A DNA stretch of 64,000 bases. Source: Pyrenophora tritici-repentis (taxonomy: Eukaryota > Ascomycota > Dothideomycetes > Pleosporales > Pleosporaceae). The notes under the pieces are model-generated. The model did no database searches. It was given only the letters and a program-made list of their open reading frames with translations, and was not told the DNA's origin. The number at the start of each line of letters is the position of its first letter. Position 1 is the stretch's first letter. The position numbers and the translations under genes were made by a program. Positions 21,417 through 33,055 of this stretch are shown in pieces. The DNA is taken from the NCBI RefSeq assembly GCF_003171515.1, contig NC_089398.1, positions 1,116,001 through 1,180,000 on the forward strand, written 5' to 3'.

Positions 21417-22413
21417 ATCTCACAAACCAACACAAGAACCAACCGAAAGAAAAAGCCCAGTACCAAGTACAACTTGAGCGTCGATCGGATATGCGTTGAG
21501 AAGAGTTGCACGCAACCTTTATATACACAAACCTTCTATCCCTCCTCCCACCATACCTCCCGCCCGCAACCCAGCCCGTAACCGGCCTTATCAGTGGATC
21601 TCGGGACTAAATTACCCCAAGCTGGGGTAAACCCATGGTCGTTCCCATAATCAAGATACGGCAGCTGATAGGCATTGTGGAGTTCGATAGCTTTGGTGGG
21701 ACATTCCCAGGAAACGGCTTTCTAGCTAAGAGAACAGGAACTAGTCCGTGAACGGAAGTGCGAACAGTCGGGAAAAGTGGAGGTCCCTGGCTAAGTCCAA
21801 CAAGGCATGGTCAGCTTACTCCAGGGGTCGTTTTGATGCAGGGATGTGTGGTTCGCGATGCATGGGCCCGAGTCAGAATTGCTCCGCGGCGACGATGCGT
21901 GGGCTCGGTATCTCCAATGGAGTAGGTAGGAGGATTGTTGATATCAGCAAAGATAGTAGTACTTTAAAGTGCAAACTCGAAGAAGTCTTTTGCTTTTGCG
22001 TCATCGCTATTTGGCGATGTAAGAAAAGTGGCATCTATCAAGTCCAGTGACTTGTGACCGAAAAGATCACGGAGACGCGACGATTGACGATTCGCTAACG
22101 TTCCCCGCCAGGACTAACGGCATTTGGATACTGTAACAGTCGGGATCACGAAGCGTTGTCGTCCGAGCGTCTCCCCGTCGACAATACATTGGAGACGAAC
22201 GGCAAAGCTTCAATTACACAATCAAAACATGTTTGGCATGACCGCTTGAAGCTGAGACTGGTAAGAGTGAGGGATACTTAACCGGCGGGTTGGAGCTCTT
22301 GCCCCAACATCACATATCACGGGACTACTTCTGATAACAACTCCAGCACACCCGCTCAACAAGACTCCAACACTTTTACTACATCTCTGGTGAAAAGTAA
22401 TCCCACAATCACC
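21417..22413. promoter_or_regulatory. Divergent promoter region between UNC93-like and amadoriase genes
   Basis: About 1 kb without a gene, serving both divergent genes. At 21612-21630 it holds a perfect inverted repeat TTACCCC-AAGCT-GGGGTAA, about 200 bases before the transporter start, the sort of paired CCCC/GGGG element that zinc-cluster or zinc-finger regulators bind. Which factor binds is unknown. Confidence 0.5.
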
Positions 22414-24131
22414 ATGGCTCCCTCGCGAGCTAATACGTCTGTCATCGTCGTGGGTGGCGGCGGCACAATCGGGTCCTCGACAGCCTTACACCTCATCCGC
22501 TCAGGCTACACACCCTCAAACATCACGGTGCTCGACACATATCCTATTCCGTCTGTCCAATCTGCAGGAAATGACCTGAACAAGATCATGGGCATTCGTA
22601 TGCAGAATAAGATTGATTTGCAACTTAGTTTGGAAGCGAGGCAGATGTGGAGAGAAGACGAGTTGTTTAAGCCGTTCTTCCATAATACAGGAAGGGTAAG
22701 TTTATGTTGGATTTGGTTGAAGTGGTGATAAGAGCGGGGGTGGACTTCAGGCACAAGAGGAAGGAAAAGTGGAAACCATAAAGCTCCCTCCTAAACCAAG
22801 CGCAATGACGTGTGATCTCTGAATGCAAGACTTCAACGCTGATCTCAAACACTCACAGCTCGATTGCGCACACACGCCTTCCTCCCTCTCTTCCCTTCAA
22901 AATACCTACCAATCCCTCCTCTCCGCCAACGCCGGTCTAGAAGACACAACCACGTGGCTCGACACCGAAGACGAAATCCTATCCAAAGCGCCCCTTCTCT
23001 CCCGCGACCAGATTCGCGGTTGGAAAGCTATCTGGAGCTCTGACGGTGGCTGGCTCGCTGCCGCAAAAGCCATCAATGCCATCGGCGAATTTCTACGCGA
23101 TAGGGGCGTGAAGTTTGGCTTTGGTGACAAAGGCTCGTTCAAGCAACCGCTCCTGGCAGAAGGTATCTGTATAGGTGTAGAAGCGGTGGATGGAACGCGG
23201 TATTATGCCGATAAAGTAGTTTTGGCGACGGGGGCGTGGAGTCCGGTGTTGGTGGATTTAGAGGAGCAGTGTGTTAGCAAGGTGAGTAAAGTGGTGCTCT
23301 TGACAGCTCTCAAGCACAGTACACCGTCATTCTTTCTGCCCAACAGTCTATCCAAGGACAAAACGACAGAGCAACAAATGTCACCCCTCAGAAAAAGAAC
23401 AACGCAGCTAATCTCGAACTCCCAGGCCTGGGTCTACGCTCACATCCGTCTCACGCCCCAAGAAGCCCGTGAATACGCCTCATGCCCTGTGGTCTACAAC
23501 TCGGACATCGGCTTCTTCTTCGAGCCTGACGAAAACAATGTCATCAAAGTGTGCGACGAATTCCCCGGCTACACGCGCTTCAAGCAACACACGCCCTACG
23601 GCGCCACAGCCCCGAAACGCATCTCTGTACCACGATCAGCAGCGAAGCACCCCACCGACACGTATCCAAATGCGTCAGAAGTCAGTATCAGGAAAGCGAT
23701 TGCGACATTCTTGCCCAAGTTTACGGAGAAGGAGTTATCCAACAGACATTTGTGTTGGTGTACGGATACGGCAGATGCGGCGCTGTTGATGTGTGAGCAT
23801 CCCCAGTGGAAGAATTTTGTGCTGGCGACAGGTGATAGTGGGTATGCATTTTCTCTTTCTTTTCTCGGGCTGTCTAAAACTCATTTGATTAGAAAGAAGA
23901 AAGCTGACAGTATCCCACAGACATACATTCAAATTACTTCCAAACATTGGCAAGCATGTTGTGGAACTGCTCGAAGGTACGCTAGCAGAAGACTTAGCAC
24001 ATGCATGGAGATGGCGGCCTGGAACTGGTGATGCACTCAAATCTAGACGAGGAGCGCCCGCTAAGGATCTGGCGGATATGCCGGGGTGGCAGCATGACGA
24101 AGATGATGCGGCGCCAAGGGCGAAGCTGTAA
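22414..24131 (+). CDS. Fructosyl amino acid oxidase (amadoriase) family flavoenzyme (copy 2), AKL peroxisomal tail
   Basis: Four exons, 22414-22695, 22859-23281, 23426-23841 and 23921-24131, give 443 aa. The FAD loop is VIVVGGGGTIGSSTALHL; TGRLDCAHT appears across intron 1; the likely covalent-FAD cysteine is Cys345 in HLCWCTDTADAALL; the C-terminal FAD block LATGDSGHTFKLLPNIGKH forms only when the 79-nt third intron is removed. The second intron (144 nt) is a multiple of three and contains no stop, so a retained form would add 48 residues. The protein ends in AKL, a canonical type 1 peroxisomal signal, common in fungal amadoriases, which release glucosone, amino acid and hydrogen peroxide from fructosyl amino acids. 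It differs well from copy 1 in sequence, so it is an old paralog rather than a fresh duplicate. Confidence 0.9.
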
Positions 24132-24812
24132 CTTTAGCGTAGACGGAACAGGGACGAAAGCTCAGAGAAGCATGCACCAAGGGTTACGAGCTCGCCAAGG
24201 ACTCCAACGACGTCGTATTTGTTGTGAAAAACCTCGTTTGATTTTTATGAACAGAAGAGCTTGGCACTATAGCGCAGTGAAAGAAGCACGATGGAAAAAC
24301 TGCTTTGAAAACGAATAGCTCAAGTGTGTACTGTAGTAGAATGGTAGGAAAAAGAAATATATTATGTATGCACAGAAGATTGGATGATGACAGACGGCCA
24401 TTCCACTGGTATTGGACAAGGAAAATAAGAAAGAGGCGTTGTAGAGAGGGCGACCAAAGTCGGAACCAAGACATTCACATTCTTAAACATCCGACACAAC
24501 CACACGTCAACAGATCAGATAAAGGAAAAAAGCAAGTGTCGTTACCTCACCAATGCGTGTATATGCACGTGTTACGCCTGCGGGCCTTTGCCGGTAAAAT
24601 GATAAAGAATAGAGGAACATTGACAATGCATGAATATTCCAAGATTCGCCAGAATGCGACGGCTAGATGATAAAAAAATGTTTTTCAACGGAATGCAACG
24701 AAGAAGACCACAAGATCAACGCCAGACCGGTACGTACAAGTACAATGAGCGACAAAGTATCATGGTAGCGGAACGAGAGAGGCGTAGTGCAAATAGGAAG
24801 TGGGTGTCACAA
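24132..24812. other. Convergent intergenic stretch, no gene seen
   Basis: Lies between two convergent genes and must hold both 3' untranslated regions. No protein-like frame or RNA gene was seen. Confidence 0.55.
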
Positions 24813-26851
24813 CTACTGCATTCGCTTTCGCTTGCGCGCGTCATCCGGTTCATCTTCGTCTGTGCGCTCCGCAGTCTCGGCAGGGTTGAGTAGTGAATGC
24901 ACGTTGGACGCCATGCTCGAGCGTCGGGTAGGTGGGCCAGGCGTATCAATACCCTTGAATGGATATCTAGCGCCCGGCAGCGTCCATCCGCTGTCTGCAC
25001 TCAATGTCGAAGGCATATTGTCGTGGGACAAAGGCGGAGTACCATGTCTCGACGACGCCTGCCGAGGTCCGCGGGGTAGTTGGTAAGATTCCAAAGCATC
25101 ACGGAGCTGTTGATCACCGCCTCCGATAGGTGTCCGGTGTGGTGAAGAAGGCCACTGTGTAGAGTTGTGGCCAGAAGCATAGGGTGAGTGCATTGCACCG
25201 CTAGGCGGTTGTGGCTGCCAGCCATGAGTTCGTATATCTGCTGATGTGTGTCGCCTGTACAAGTTATATGGTGGGGACGAACTGCTTGGCAGATTGCTTC
25301 CCAGAGTTGCTCCTTGCTGCTGGACAGGTGGTGGTGGAGGTGGGGGTGGCTGGTGTGAAACTGGGGTTCTGGCTGAAGACGGAGAGTAATTACCCGTGCC
25401 TATTGAGCCGTACCGTCGCGGAGAAATTGCGAGATGTGCCGGGACTGGAGGTTTATATGGCGCTTGTCGCGACATGTTGGCCAGCGACCCTCTGCGTGAC
25501 TCGGCTAGATTGTCCTGCGGCATTTGCCGAGGTGAGATGGGAGCGCCGTTGTTGCTGTCGAGCTGCATAAAGTAGGGCTGTCGTGCCGAGAGGGGTTCTT
25601 CTGGGGCCTCGAGTGCTCTGAGCATCTCGGTTTGTCGACTAATATCGCGTTGCATCATGGCGACTAAACAGATCAGTGAATGTGTCGCGCAGATAAGGTT
25701 TCAGCAGACACGCACCATCCCTGTGTATTGGATTTTCCGGGTCCGGCACCATGGCCATAATATAACCTGTAAGCTCCTGATTCCACTAAGCGGTACGTTA
25801 GCTAGGATGGGCCAGAGGGCAGACATTTCAACTTACTTGATGGCACCGCATCATGCCCTCGGCCAGAACCAGGGTCTTTTGATTAAGGTAGGCACATGTG
25901 TCTTCTGACCGCTGCATTTTGGCATGCATGTCATACAGGCTGTGCTCGAGATTCTGAAGGCGTGCTTCGGTGGGGTCCGGCATTGGTTCAACCGGCTGGC
26001 CTGCTGGTGGGCCGGTGGGGAGTTTGGGGGTGGAAAAGGAGTCACGGTGGATGAGGGCATGTCTGGAGGCACGTCGCTTGATCTCGCGAAGACCAACCAG
26101 ATCGCCGCGCTTGAAGTTTCCATTGCCGTGTTTGAATTCCCATAGCGGGGTGTCTGGAGAACCCGTGTGAAAGACGTCACTCACTGGAGCACGGGCGTTA
26201 GCATGTGATGGGTGTGCGCGACAACGTACGTTGGCACTGACCTTTGTGAAAGCCATACATGTTCAATTGGCGGACAAATGAGGAGATGTTAGTGTGCTTA
26301 AAATAGGAGCTAGGATGGTCAGATAGATTAAAAAGGCCATAGCTTCAGGAGTACGTACGACAGGACTTTGGAGAACTCGCTGGAGGGCGACATGACAAAG
26401 CTCTCGTTTGTGCTCGCCCAGGAAATGAGGTGCTGGATGCTCTGGTCCTCGAGCATGCTGTGCCCGTGTTAGTGTCGCATTGCGTGCCTATAATGCGGCA
26501 TACCCACTTGTAGAGCTTGTGTATGAAGGCCGTCTGGACGACCTTGGGCTGCTGTGCGGCGGCGGCAGCACCCACGGCAGGCGCGGCGTTGCCATTGGGG
26601 GAGGTGTTGCCCGAGTCGCCGTTGGCTTCCCGCTGGGAGTGGGATTGGAAGGCGCTGGCTCCATTGCGATCGGTGGGCGGGCCCATGGTCGATGCTGACG
26701 TGGGCGTAATGTCCATTGCGTCCCGGTCTCGCTCACGGGGCGGCGCGAGGGTGGAGCTGGACGAGGGTAGGATGGGAATCGACTTGTGGAGGTTTGGGTT
26801 GTGAGGATCGGCGGAGAAGGGACTGCGACGGGCCTCTGCGACGGAAGCCAT
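24813..26851 (-). CDS. sfl1: HSF-type transcription factor, SFL1-like
   Basis: Six exons, 26851-26508, 26457-26359, 26309-26242, 26183-25837, 25785-25716 and 25663-24813, give 592 aa. The heat-shock-factor DNA-binding domain (about residues 105-205) is split by three introns; correct splicing yields FIHKLYNMLEDQSIQHLISW, FVMSPSSEFSKVLSSYFKHT, NISSFVRQLNMYGFHK (the recognition helix) and PLWEFKHGNGNFKRGD. A coiled-coil-like stretch follows (LQNLEHSLYDMHAKMQ), then a long Pro/Ser/Gln-rich disordered C-terminus ending in basic RKRKRMQ, a possible nuclear signal. Fungal Sfl1 proteins act in the nucleus as repressors or activators of flocculation, hyphal growth or stress genes. The first donor is GTGGGT, which gives the family-like LYNMLED. 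Confidence 0.88.
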
Positions 26852-28463
26852 GGCTTGGGGAGGGTAGAGGGGGGTCAGAGTGGAGGGGAGAGTGGTGGTG
26901 GGCAGCTAGAGCAGGGCGGTCTCTGTCGTAACTTGAGATGGACGTGGGCGCTCGCTCTGGGATTGAAACTGAGCAATTCCAGAAAATGGAGGAGCGGGTT
27001 CAGGTGTGTCTCGTAAAATGCAATGCCGAGACTCGTCTGCAGGGACCCGATTTGGGGTTGCGACAAACGTGCGATGGTGGAGTAGAAGCCGACTCGCATG
27101 CGATATGTGTGGCCGGAACGTGTGTAGAAGCTTCGATTGCGGCGGGCAAGTTCCCTGGAAGCTTCGTAGACGGGGCGAGTCGTTCTAGCGTGGGCGCGAC
27201 CCGTGGAAACTCCAGATGTTCGGTCCAGAGACGACGGGCGGGCACAGGTTACGAATCGGAGCTCCTTGGGCGACGTTTGACACGCTTCCCCTGGGGCCCA
27301 GAAGCACGTGCATGTAGAGGGTGAGAGTGAGCGGAGCCGGGCTGAGCGACGAGAGCTGAGGGTGACGGCTTGGCGGGGATGAGGAGAAGTCCAAGGCGAG
27401 GTGATGGGCGGGACTGGGCACACGGCGGCGAGATACTAGTATGCCGTCGCCGTCGTGTTGCAACGGAAAGGAGGCCCAGGCACGGAGCTCGAGGGCGCGG
27501 AACGGTAGCGTTGCCGAAGAATTATGGGGGATCGATGCTGGCTGCTGGCCAGGATGCGGGAGTGGGAGCATCCAAAAGGCCTCTGCGCAGAGTGCAGTGC
27601 AGTGCAGTGCGTCCCAAAGCCCTGCCATCCATATCTACTCACTAGACCGTACCATGTAGACGACGACGAGTGTCCTGTCAGGTCTCCCAAGCTGTCGCTG
27701 TCGCTGTCGCTGTCACGAGACGGTCCGCAAGTAGCATTTCATGGCCCATCTGCTGTCGCTGTAGGACCGCGAGCATGCACGTCACAGAAGACTGTCATCC
27801 TGGCACTGGCATCGAGAGGTTGCATGCCCGCCGAGTCCCCCTGTCATGGTCGCGACGTCGGCGGGATACGGGCCCTGCAAAGTGAAACATGGCTGCACTT
27901 GTCATAGCACCGCGAATATCACTACTATAACATCAACTGTTTCTGTTGCGGGACCAGCGCATAATGCCGCCGCAGATATGGCTGTTCTGATTTCAATATC
28001 GGCCCAGGTGCGAAGACGTTTCTGCCAACCCGCCTCTTAGAACAGGCGTTCAGACTTGGTGCAGTTTCCAAGCCCCGGGCATGAGGTTGCCGATGCGGAC
28101 AATGGCACCAATCCTCAGGTGGCGTCTTCGCCAAACTTGCTCCCAATATCGCCTCACGCAATGCTCAAACCCAATCATTCGGCTCGCGGAACCGGCTTGC
28201 ATCCTACTGCACGGATGTCGAGCGAAAGAGTCGCATGGAGCGGTCCGTTGAAATGGTCGACCACGACCGTGTCACACGCACAGACGCTCTTTCCCAACGT
28301 CAACCACCAAACTACGAACCTTGGCCGAGTCATTACTCCGCTCGGCCAACCTTCCCCCCCTCGCCATTGTCCGTAGCGTGCACTTCCCCAGGCCAGCTAC
28401 CTACCCTTCTACCGTCAATTCTGCAACTGCACGCGTGTCGCGTCTGTTGTACCTTTTACCCAC
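26852..28463. other. Divergent intergenic region with short tandem repeats
   Basis: This 1.6-kb stretch separates divergent genes (SFL1-like leftward, F-box rightward) and must hold both promoters and a possibly long leader of the regulator gene. It contains short tandem runs: GCAGT units near 27592-27610 and GCTGTC units near 27690-27712. Several overlapping frames of 70-180 codons here have non-protein composition and are ignored. Confidence 0.5.
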
Positions 28464-30057
28464 ATGGCCACAGACTTCATCGACGCATTTAGACGGCTGC
28501 AGAGACACGAGAGAAGGCAGGCGCTCGATGCTCTAGCCACGGAGCTAACCTCCTCCGAGTGGAGAGCACTCATCTCCAGTCGTACCTTCCACTGCGACTT
28601 CATTAGAAGACTTCCTCTTGAGCTGGTGGCCCATGTCTTCTCCCACTTGGATGTTGCTGCGCCCTATCGCCTGCGCATCGTCTCCAAACACTGGAACCAT
28701 AAACTCGGGAGTCTGCACATCCTTAAAACAGGCCTTGACCAGTGGTACCAAGGCACGGCCGACCTCGGAGATGCCGACCATGCTTTGTGCGAGAGAAAAG
28801 CGAGAGCAATCCATGCCTTCCGCACAGGTAAGCCGACGAGTGTCATCAAGATAATCCTAGATGAGCAGCCTGCCCAACCCATACTCGCTGGCAATCATCT
28901 TGTTTTGGGCCGGTTTGAACGTCACGTCCATGTGCTTAACCTGGACTCATGGCAGCTCCGCAGTTTGTGTGGAGAAGCACGTGAGAAACTCTCGGGTGTG
29001 TTTGTCTCAGATCAGATCATCGCACTGACGACATACTCGAACATATGTTATGTTTACGAATTGCAGGGTGGACAAGTGCCCAAGAAGTTCAGCGTGCCGA
29101 ACATGATGTACTTCACAAGCGTTGCTTGTCGTGGTCGCACCATTGCGTGTGTTGCTCATCTTGCTAAACGTACAACCGTATTCATTTGGGAATACAATAC
29201 ACAGCGCGGCCGGTCTTTTGAGGTCAGCCATGGCCCCGATAGCCTCTTCCCTGAGCTGGATTCGGAGTAGGTGTATTTCCCGTGGATGCTTACGTTGCTC
29301 AAACTTCTGGATAGACCAAACTAAGCTGTCACAATGGGCCTATACGCAAAGCTAACTTGTACTTAGCCCGCCCGCCAGGAAACTTGTGCCGCCTCTCCTC
29401 CAACCCGAGGCGGAGACAATCATACTATTTTCCCTCTTCGGACACTCCTCGGACGATCCGAAAGGCGGGAAGCACTTGGCATTCAGCCGTTACACATACA
29501 GTGGGGAGTGTATTGGCACATTCCGTCCATGTTTCCCAGGATTAAACAAGATGGAGCTGTTCAATTCTGCGAACGGCTTCGTTCCAGTGAATCACGACGG
29601 CTCTCTACTTGCAATGCGCATATATTGGATATCTCAATCAATGGATTCCCCATGCCTGCTGCGATTTGATGAAAAGGCGAACGACCTGAGGGTTTGGGAG
29701 GGGTCAGAGTTTCCTGCTCCTGAACCCTTGAAGAATGAACGGGGCACAATGGCCTGGTTGAACGACACCTGTTATGGATTTAAAACGCGACCGTCGGACG
29801 CAAAGGTTCAAGACATGGTCGCTTACATGGGAACAAAAGATACCAAAACTTACACGTTGATCGTCTCTGAGCAGAGGTCTAGCTACCTTGCTATTGAAAG
29901 GGCCATTATGACGAACGGTGAATATGTTATCCGAACACACAACAAGAGCTTTTTCATACTGTGTTTCGACGATGACGATAATGGCAGCCGACCGAAGGAG
30001 AGTGACTCGTTCTTTGACATCGGGGAGCTTGAAGTACTCTTCTCGTCCCGGAACTGA
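28464..30057 (+). CDS. F-box protein
   Basis: Two exons, 28464-29266 and 29367-30057, with a 100-nt intron (branch-like GCTAAC, acceptor CTTAG), give 497 aa. The F-box is at about residues 47-82 (IRRLPLELVAHVFSHLDVAA...RLRIVSKHWNHKL). The rest has a weak beta-propeller-like feel (repeated blocks such as HVHVLNLDSWQLRSLC and TVFIWEYNTQRGRSFE) but no clear WD repeat. F-box proteins link a substrate to Skp1-cullin ubiquitin ligases; the substrate is unknown. Without splicing the frame ends at a TAG two codons after the donor, so an unspliced transcript would give a 268-aa protein. Family members of this type are numerous and variable in Pleosporales. Confidence 0.8.
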
Positions 30058-30577
30058 CGCAGCAGCAGTAGTGGCTGTAGCATTTCATCTAATATGTATG
30101 TAATTTAAGTAAGAGTCAGCTTTATAGATGACTAAGTCGGTCGCATAGAGGACATTAATGTAGGCACGTTTCGAGCAGATAGATAAGCGCTAGCTATAGG
30201 CATTATTGCACTTGGAGGCGTACCCTAATCTAATGTTTATGTAGCCTATGAATTTCAAAAGAAGAACTGGCTGCCAAAGAGACACAATTACCACACGAAC
30301 TAATAATCGTGACACGAGCAAGTAGGGGGGGCATGTGAATGCCTGACTTGCATGATTGGCTCACCACAAAAAGCCCAGCGCGGGGCACACCCCACTATGG
30401 AATTTCGGAGTACGCCGCTGAGGCCTTGCCTACTCAAGCAAGTCACCTTGGAAACACTTACCACACTACCCGCGGCGACAGACTTTTTTTTGGTACAATC
30501 CCACTCGATCAAATTTTTACATTCTTAGATCCTCTCAAATTCAACTTTTCCAAAACGATAATCTCATAGTCGCGACA
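30058..30577. other. Intergenic, promoter of the phosphoribosyltransferase gene
   Basis: Nothing gene-like was seen. A T-rich run (30482-30490) and a CT-rich stretch lie shortly before the next start codon. Confidence 0.5.
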
Positions 30578-31488
30578 ATGGTTGAGAAAGTCTACGTCAC
30601 GTACAACCAGGTATGTATACAACCATGTTACACATGCCATGATGCAGAGAACCCCGCGCGCGCATTACAGGCTTTTCTTACACGTTTCGCTGCACATAGC
30701 AATGCATCTCGAGACTATTATCGCTGCAGCTTGGTCATGGCACAAACGTCCCACAGCCGATAAGACGAGACTGACACATACTCTCTCTACAGGTGCACAA
30801 GCTCTGCCAGGAAGCGGCAGACCAGATTCTCAATGAGTTCAAGCCCACGCTCATGATCGCCATTGGCGGCGGCGGCTATGTCCCCGCGCGCATCCTGCGG
30901 TACGTATCAACCGCCAGCTGAATCCAGACACAGGCACTGACACTCCCCAGCTCTTTCCTCAAGAAGCCAGATACACCCAACATCCCCATCCAAGCCATCG
31001 GTCTCTCCCTCTATGAACAACTCGGCTCAGGCGCCGACGCCGACGTCGAAACCCCCGGCACAAAAGTAACACGCACGCAATGGCTTGACCTATCGTCGCT
31101 TGAAATGGCCAACCTAATTGGCAAGAACGTCCTCATCGTCGATGAGGTAGATGACACGCGCACAACACTTGAATACGCCGTGCGCGAACTAGAAAAGGAT
31201 GTTGAGGCTGCCGTCAAGAAGCTCGGCCGTGAGGGCGAGAAGACCAACTTTTCAATCTTTGTCCTACATAACAAGGACAAGGCGAAGAAGGGCCAACTAC
31301 CCCAGGAAATCCTCAAGGGGCGGTATATTGCCGCGAGGACTGTGGGCGATGTATGGATTAACTATCCATGGGAAGCTACGTATGTATTTCTGGAGTTGAG
31401 AGTAAAGAAAAACATGTCAGCTAATAACCCTGGCAGTGACATCGACGAGCACGACCGCATGTCCAAGGCACAAGAGACAAAATCATAG
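30578..31488 (+). CDS. hpt1: Hypoxanthine-guanine (xanthine) phosphoribosyltransferase
   Basis: Four exons, 30578-30610, 30793-30899, 30951-31379 and 31437-31488, give 206 aa. The first exon codes only 11 residues (MVEKVYVTYNQ) and is followed by a 182-nt intron; later introns are 51 and 57 nt. The phosphoribosyl-pyrophosphate binding motif VLIVDEVDDTRTTLEYA begins near residue 105, and MIAIGGGGYVPARILRSF near residue 35 binds the pyrophosphate; WINYPWEA near the C-terminus closes over the base. It salvages hypoxanthine and guanine to IMP and GMP in the cytosol. Sequence and length match yeast Hpt1. Confidence 0.93.
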
Positions 31489-33055
31489 ATTGTCGGCATA
31501 CACACGGTGTGTCGCCTAATAAGGCCCAATGTACCGCCTCGATCCTACTTCGGCCCAACTCGGACCCAACGCTATGTATACCTTCGTAGCCCCCACATTC
31601 GTAGAATCATCATACACCAGAATACCAATACACAAGATTACCTTAGCTACTGTTATTCACCGTACGATCGTACAAGGCCTTCCAACATAGATGGAAATAA
31701 AGGGGGGATTCGCGACGCCATTCAACATTACGATAATATCCCTTTGCACCAAGCCGCGACAAACAAGTCGGGCAATTGGGGTTAGCGTTTACGGGGCAAG
31801 GATATACACCTGGAGTTTATTATTAGTGAGAAACCTTTTGGAAGCACGACACTTCTGAGTGGAAGTCTTGGGATGACAGGGGAAAGGGACGAGGATATGC
31901 CCGCAAATCTTTTGCAGATCCCCGAAGAAAAAAAATTACAACAATCAACATGTACAGGGAAAGGCACCTCATGACCTCGTATAACACGGACATTAGTCTC
32001 TGTAACGAGTAAACCAACCCGATCAAATAATACGACCGGAGTGTAACACCCATGTAGCCCCTTCTTTTCGTATACATAGAGTTTTGACCATGTTTTACTG
32101 GGGGAAAGAGCGGATCATCTGGGTTTTTTAGAGTATCCGACGACCGCCCGGCCGACCGACTGACGCCCGCTGATCCGCTCGTTTTCCCCTTTCCCTTGTT
32201 TTCGCTCCGAGAAGCAACCCGTATCCGCGTCTATCAAAACTTGGCAGCACCACATTCACGAAAACTAACCGGCCAGATTGGACTCGAAGAAGAGAAGCAA
32301 CAAGTAGGCACCGAGCAAAGGTTGAGAGGGTCATAATTTCATCATCATTATACCCAACTGTGAAAAAATACAGGCCCCGCTATGCTAAATCTCTAATATG
32401 CCCAGACCCGCCAAACGCGCCAGATAACACAATGCGTTAAACTTTGGAGAAAGAAAAAAGACCCCGAGGGAGGGAACCACCACCGCCGATAGCTCAAGTG
32501 AAAAGAATGTCCACTTGTTGTATGATTGAACTTGTTGACATTCTGCCCAAACTTTGCCATCTCTCTCTTCTCGTTGACTCTCTCTCTCTTGCGCGCGCGT
32601 ACGTACATACGTGCATATCTGTGTGTGTTCCTGTCCACAACACCAAAGGGTATATCGTAATTATTATACAAGAAAAACCGCATCCTCATCTTGCTCTTTT
32701 CGTCCCGGATATCTTCTTCTCGTTCGCTCCGCGACTGATGGTGAAGAAAAGAAAGAAGGAAGACAAAAGCTGTAGCCCCATGATGAGGATGATGAACAGA
32801 AAGTCGAGAAAAAAAAAAGAGTAGTAACCCCCGAAATTCCCTAATCCTGTATTTAAATCCCATTTTTGTACGCCGGAAAATGATGGTCAAGAAGACAGTC
32901 AAAGATGAAAAGAAGTTTGTATGTATGTAGTTTGGAAACCCCTTGTGCGGACTCCACTGGGGAGGGAACGAGGGTGGAAGAAAAGGCGTTAGTATATATG
33001 TACATACATGTATGTGGCTTGGTGTGGCCGACGAGGGACCTGCAGAAGGCTTGCT
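31489..33055. other. Convergent intergenic stretch, 1.5 kb
   Basis: No gene recognised between the convergent phosphoribosyltransferase and TBC genes. It holds their 3' untranslated regions and short alternating runs of GC, then GTAC/CATAC type, near 32590-32630. Confidence 0.5.

Noticed and set aside
23282..23425. Read-through of the second amadoriase intron as coding sequence
   Set aside because: The 48 residues have no counterpart in the family, and the flanking blocks join properly (CVSK to AWVYAHI) only when it is removed.
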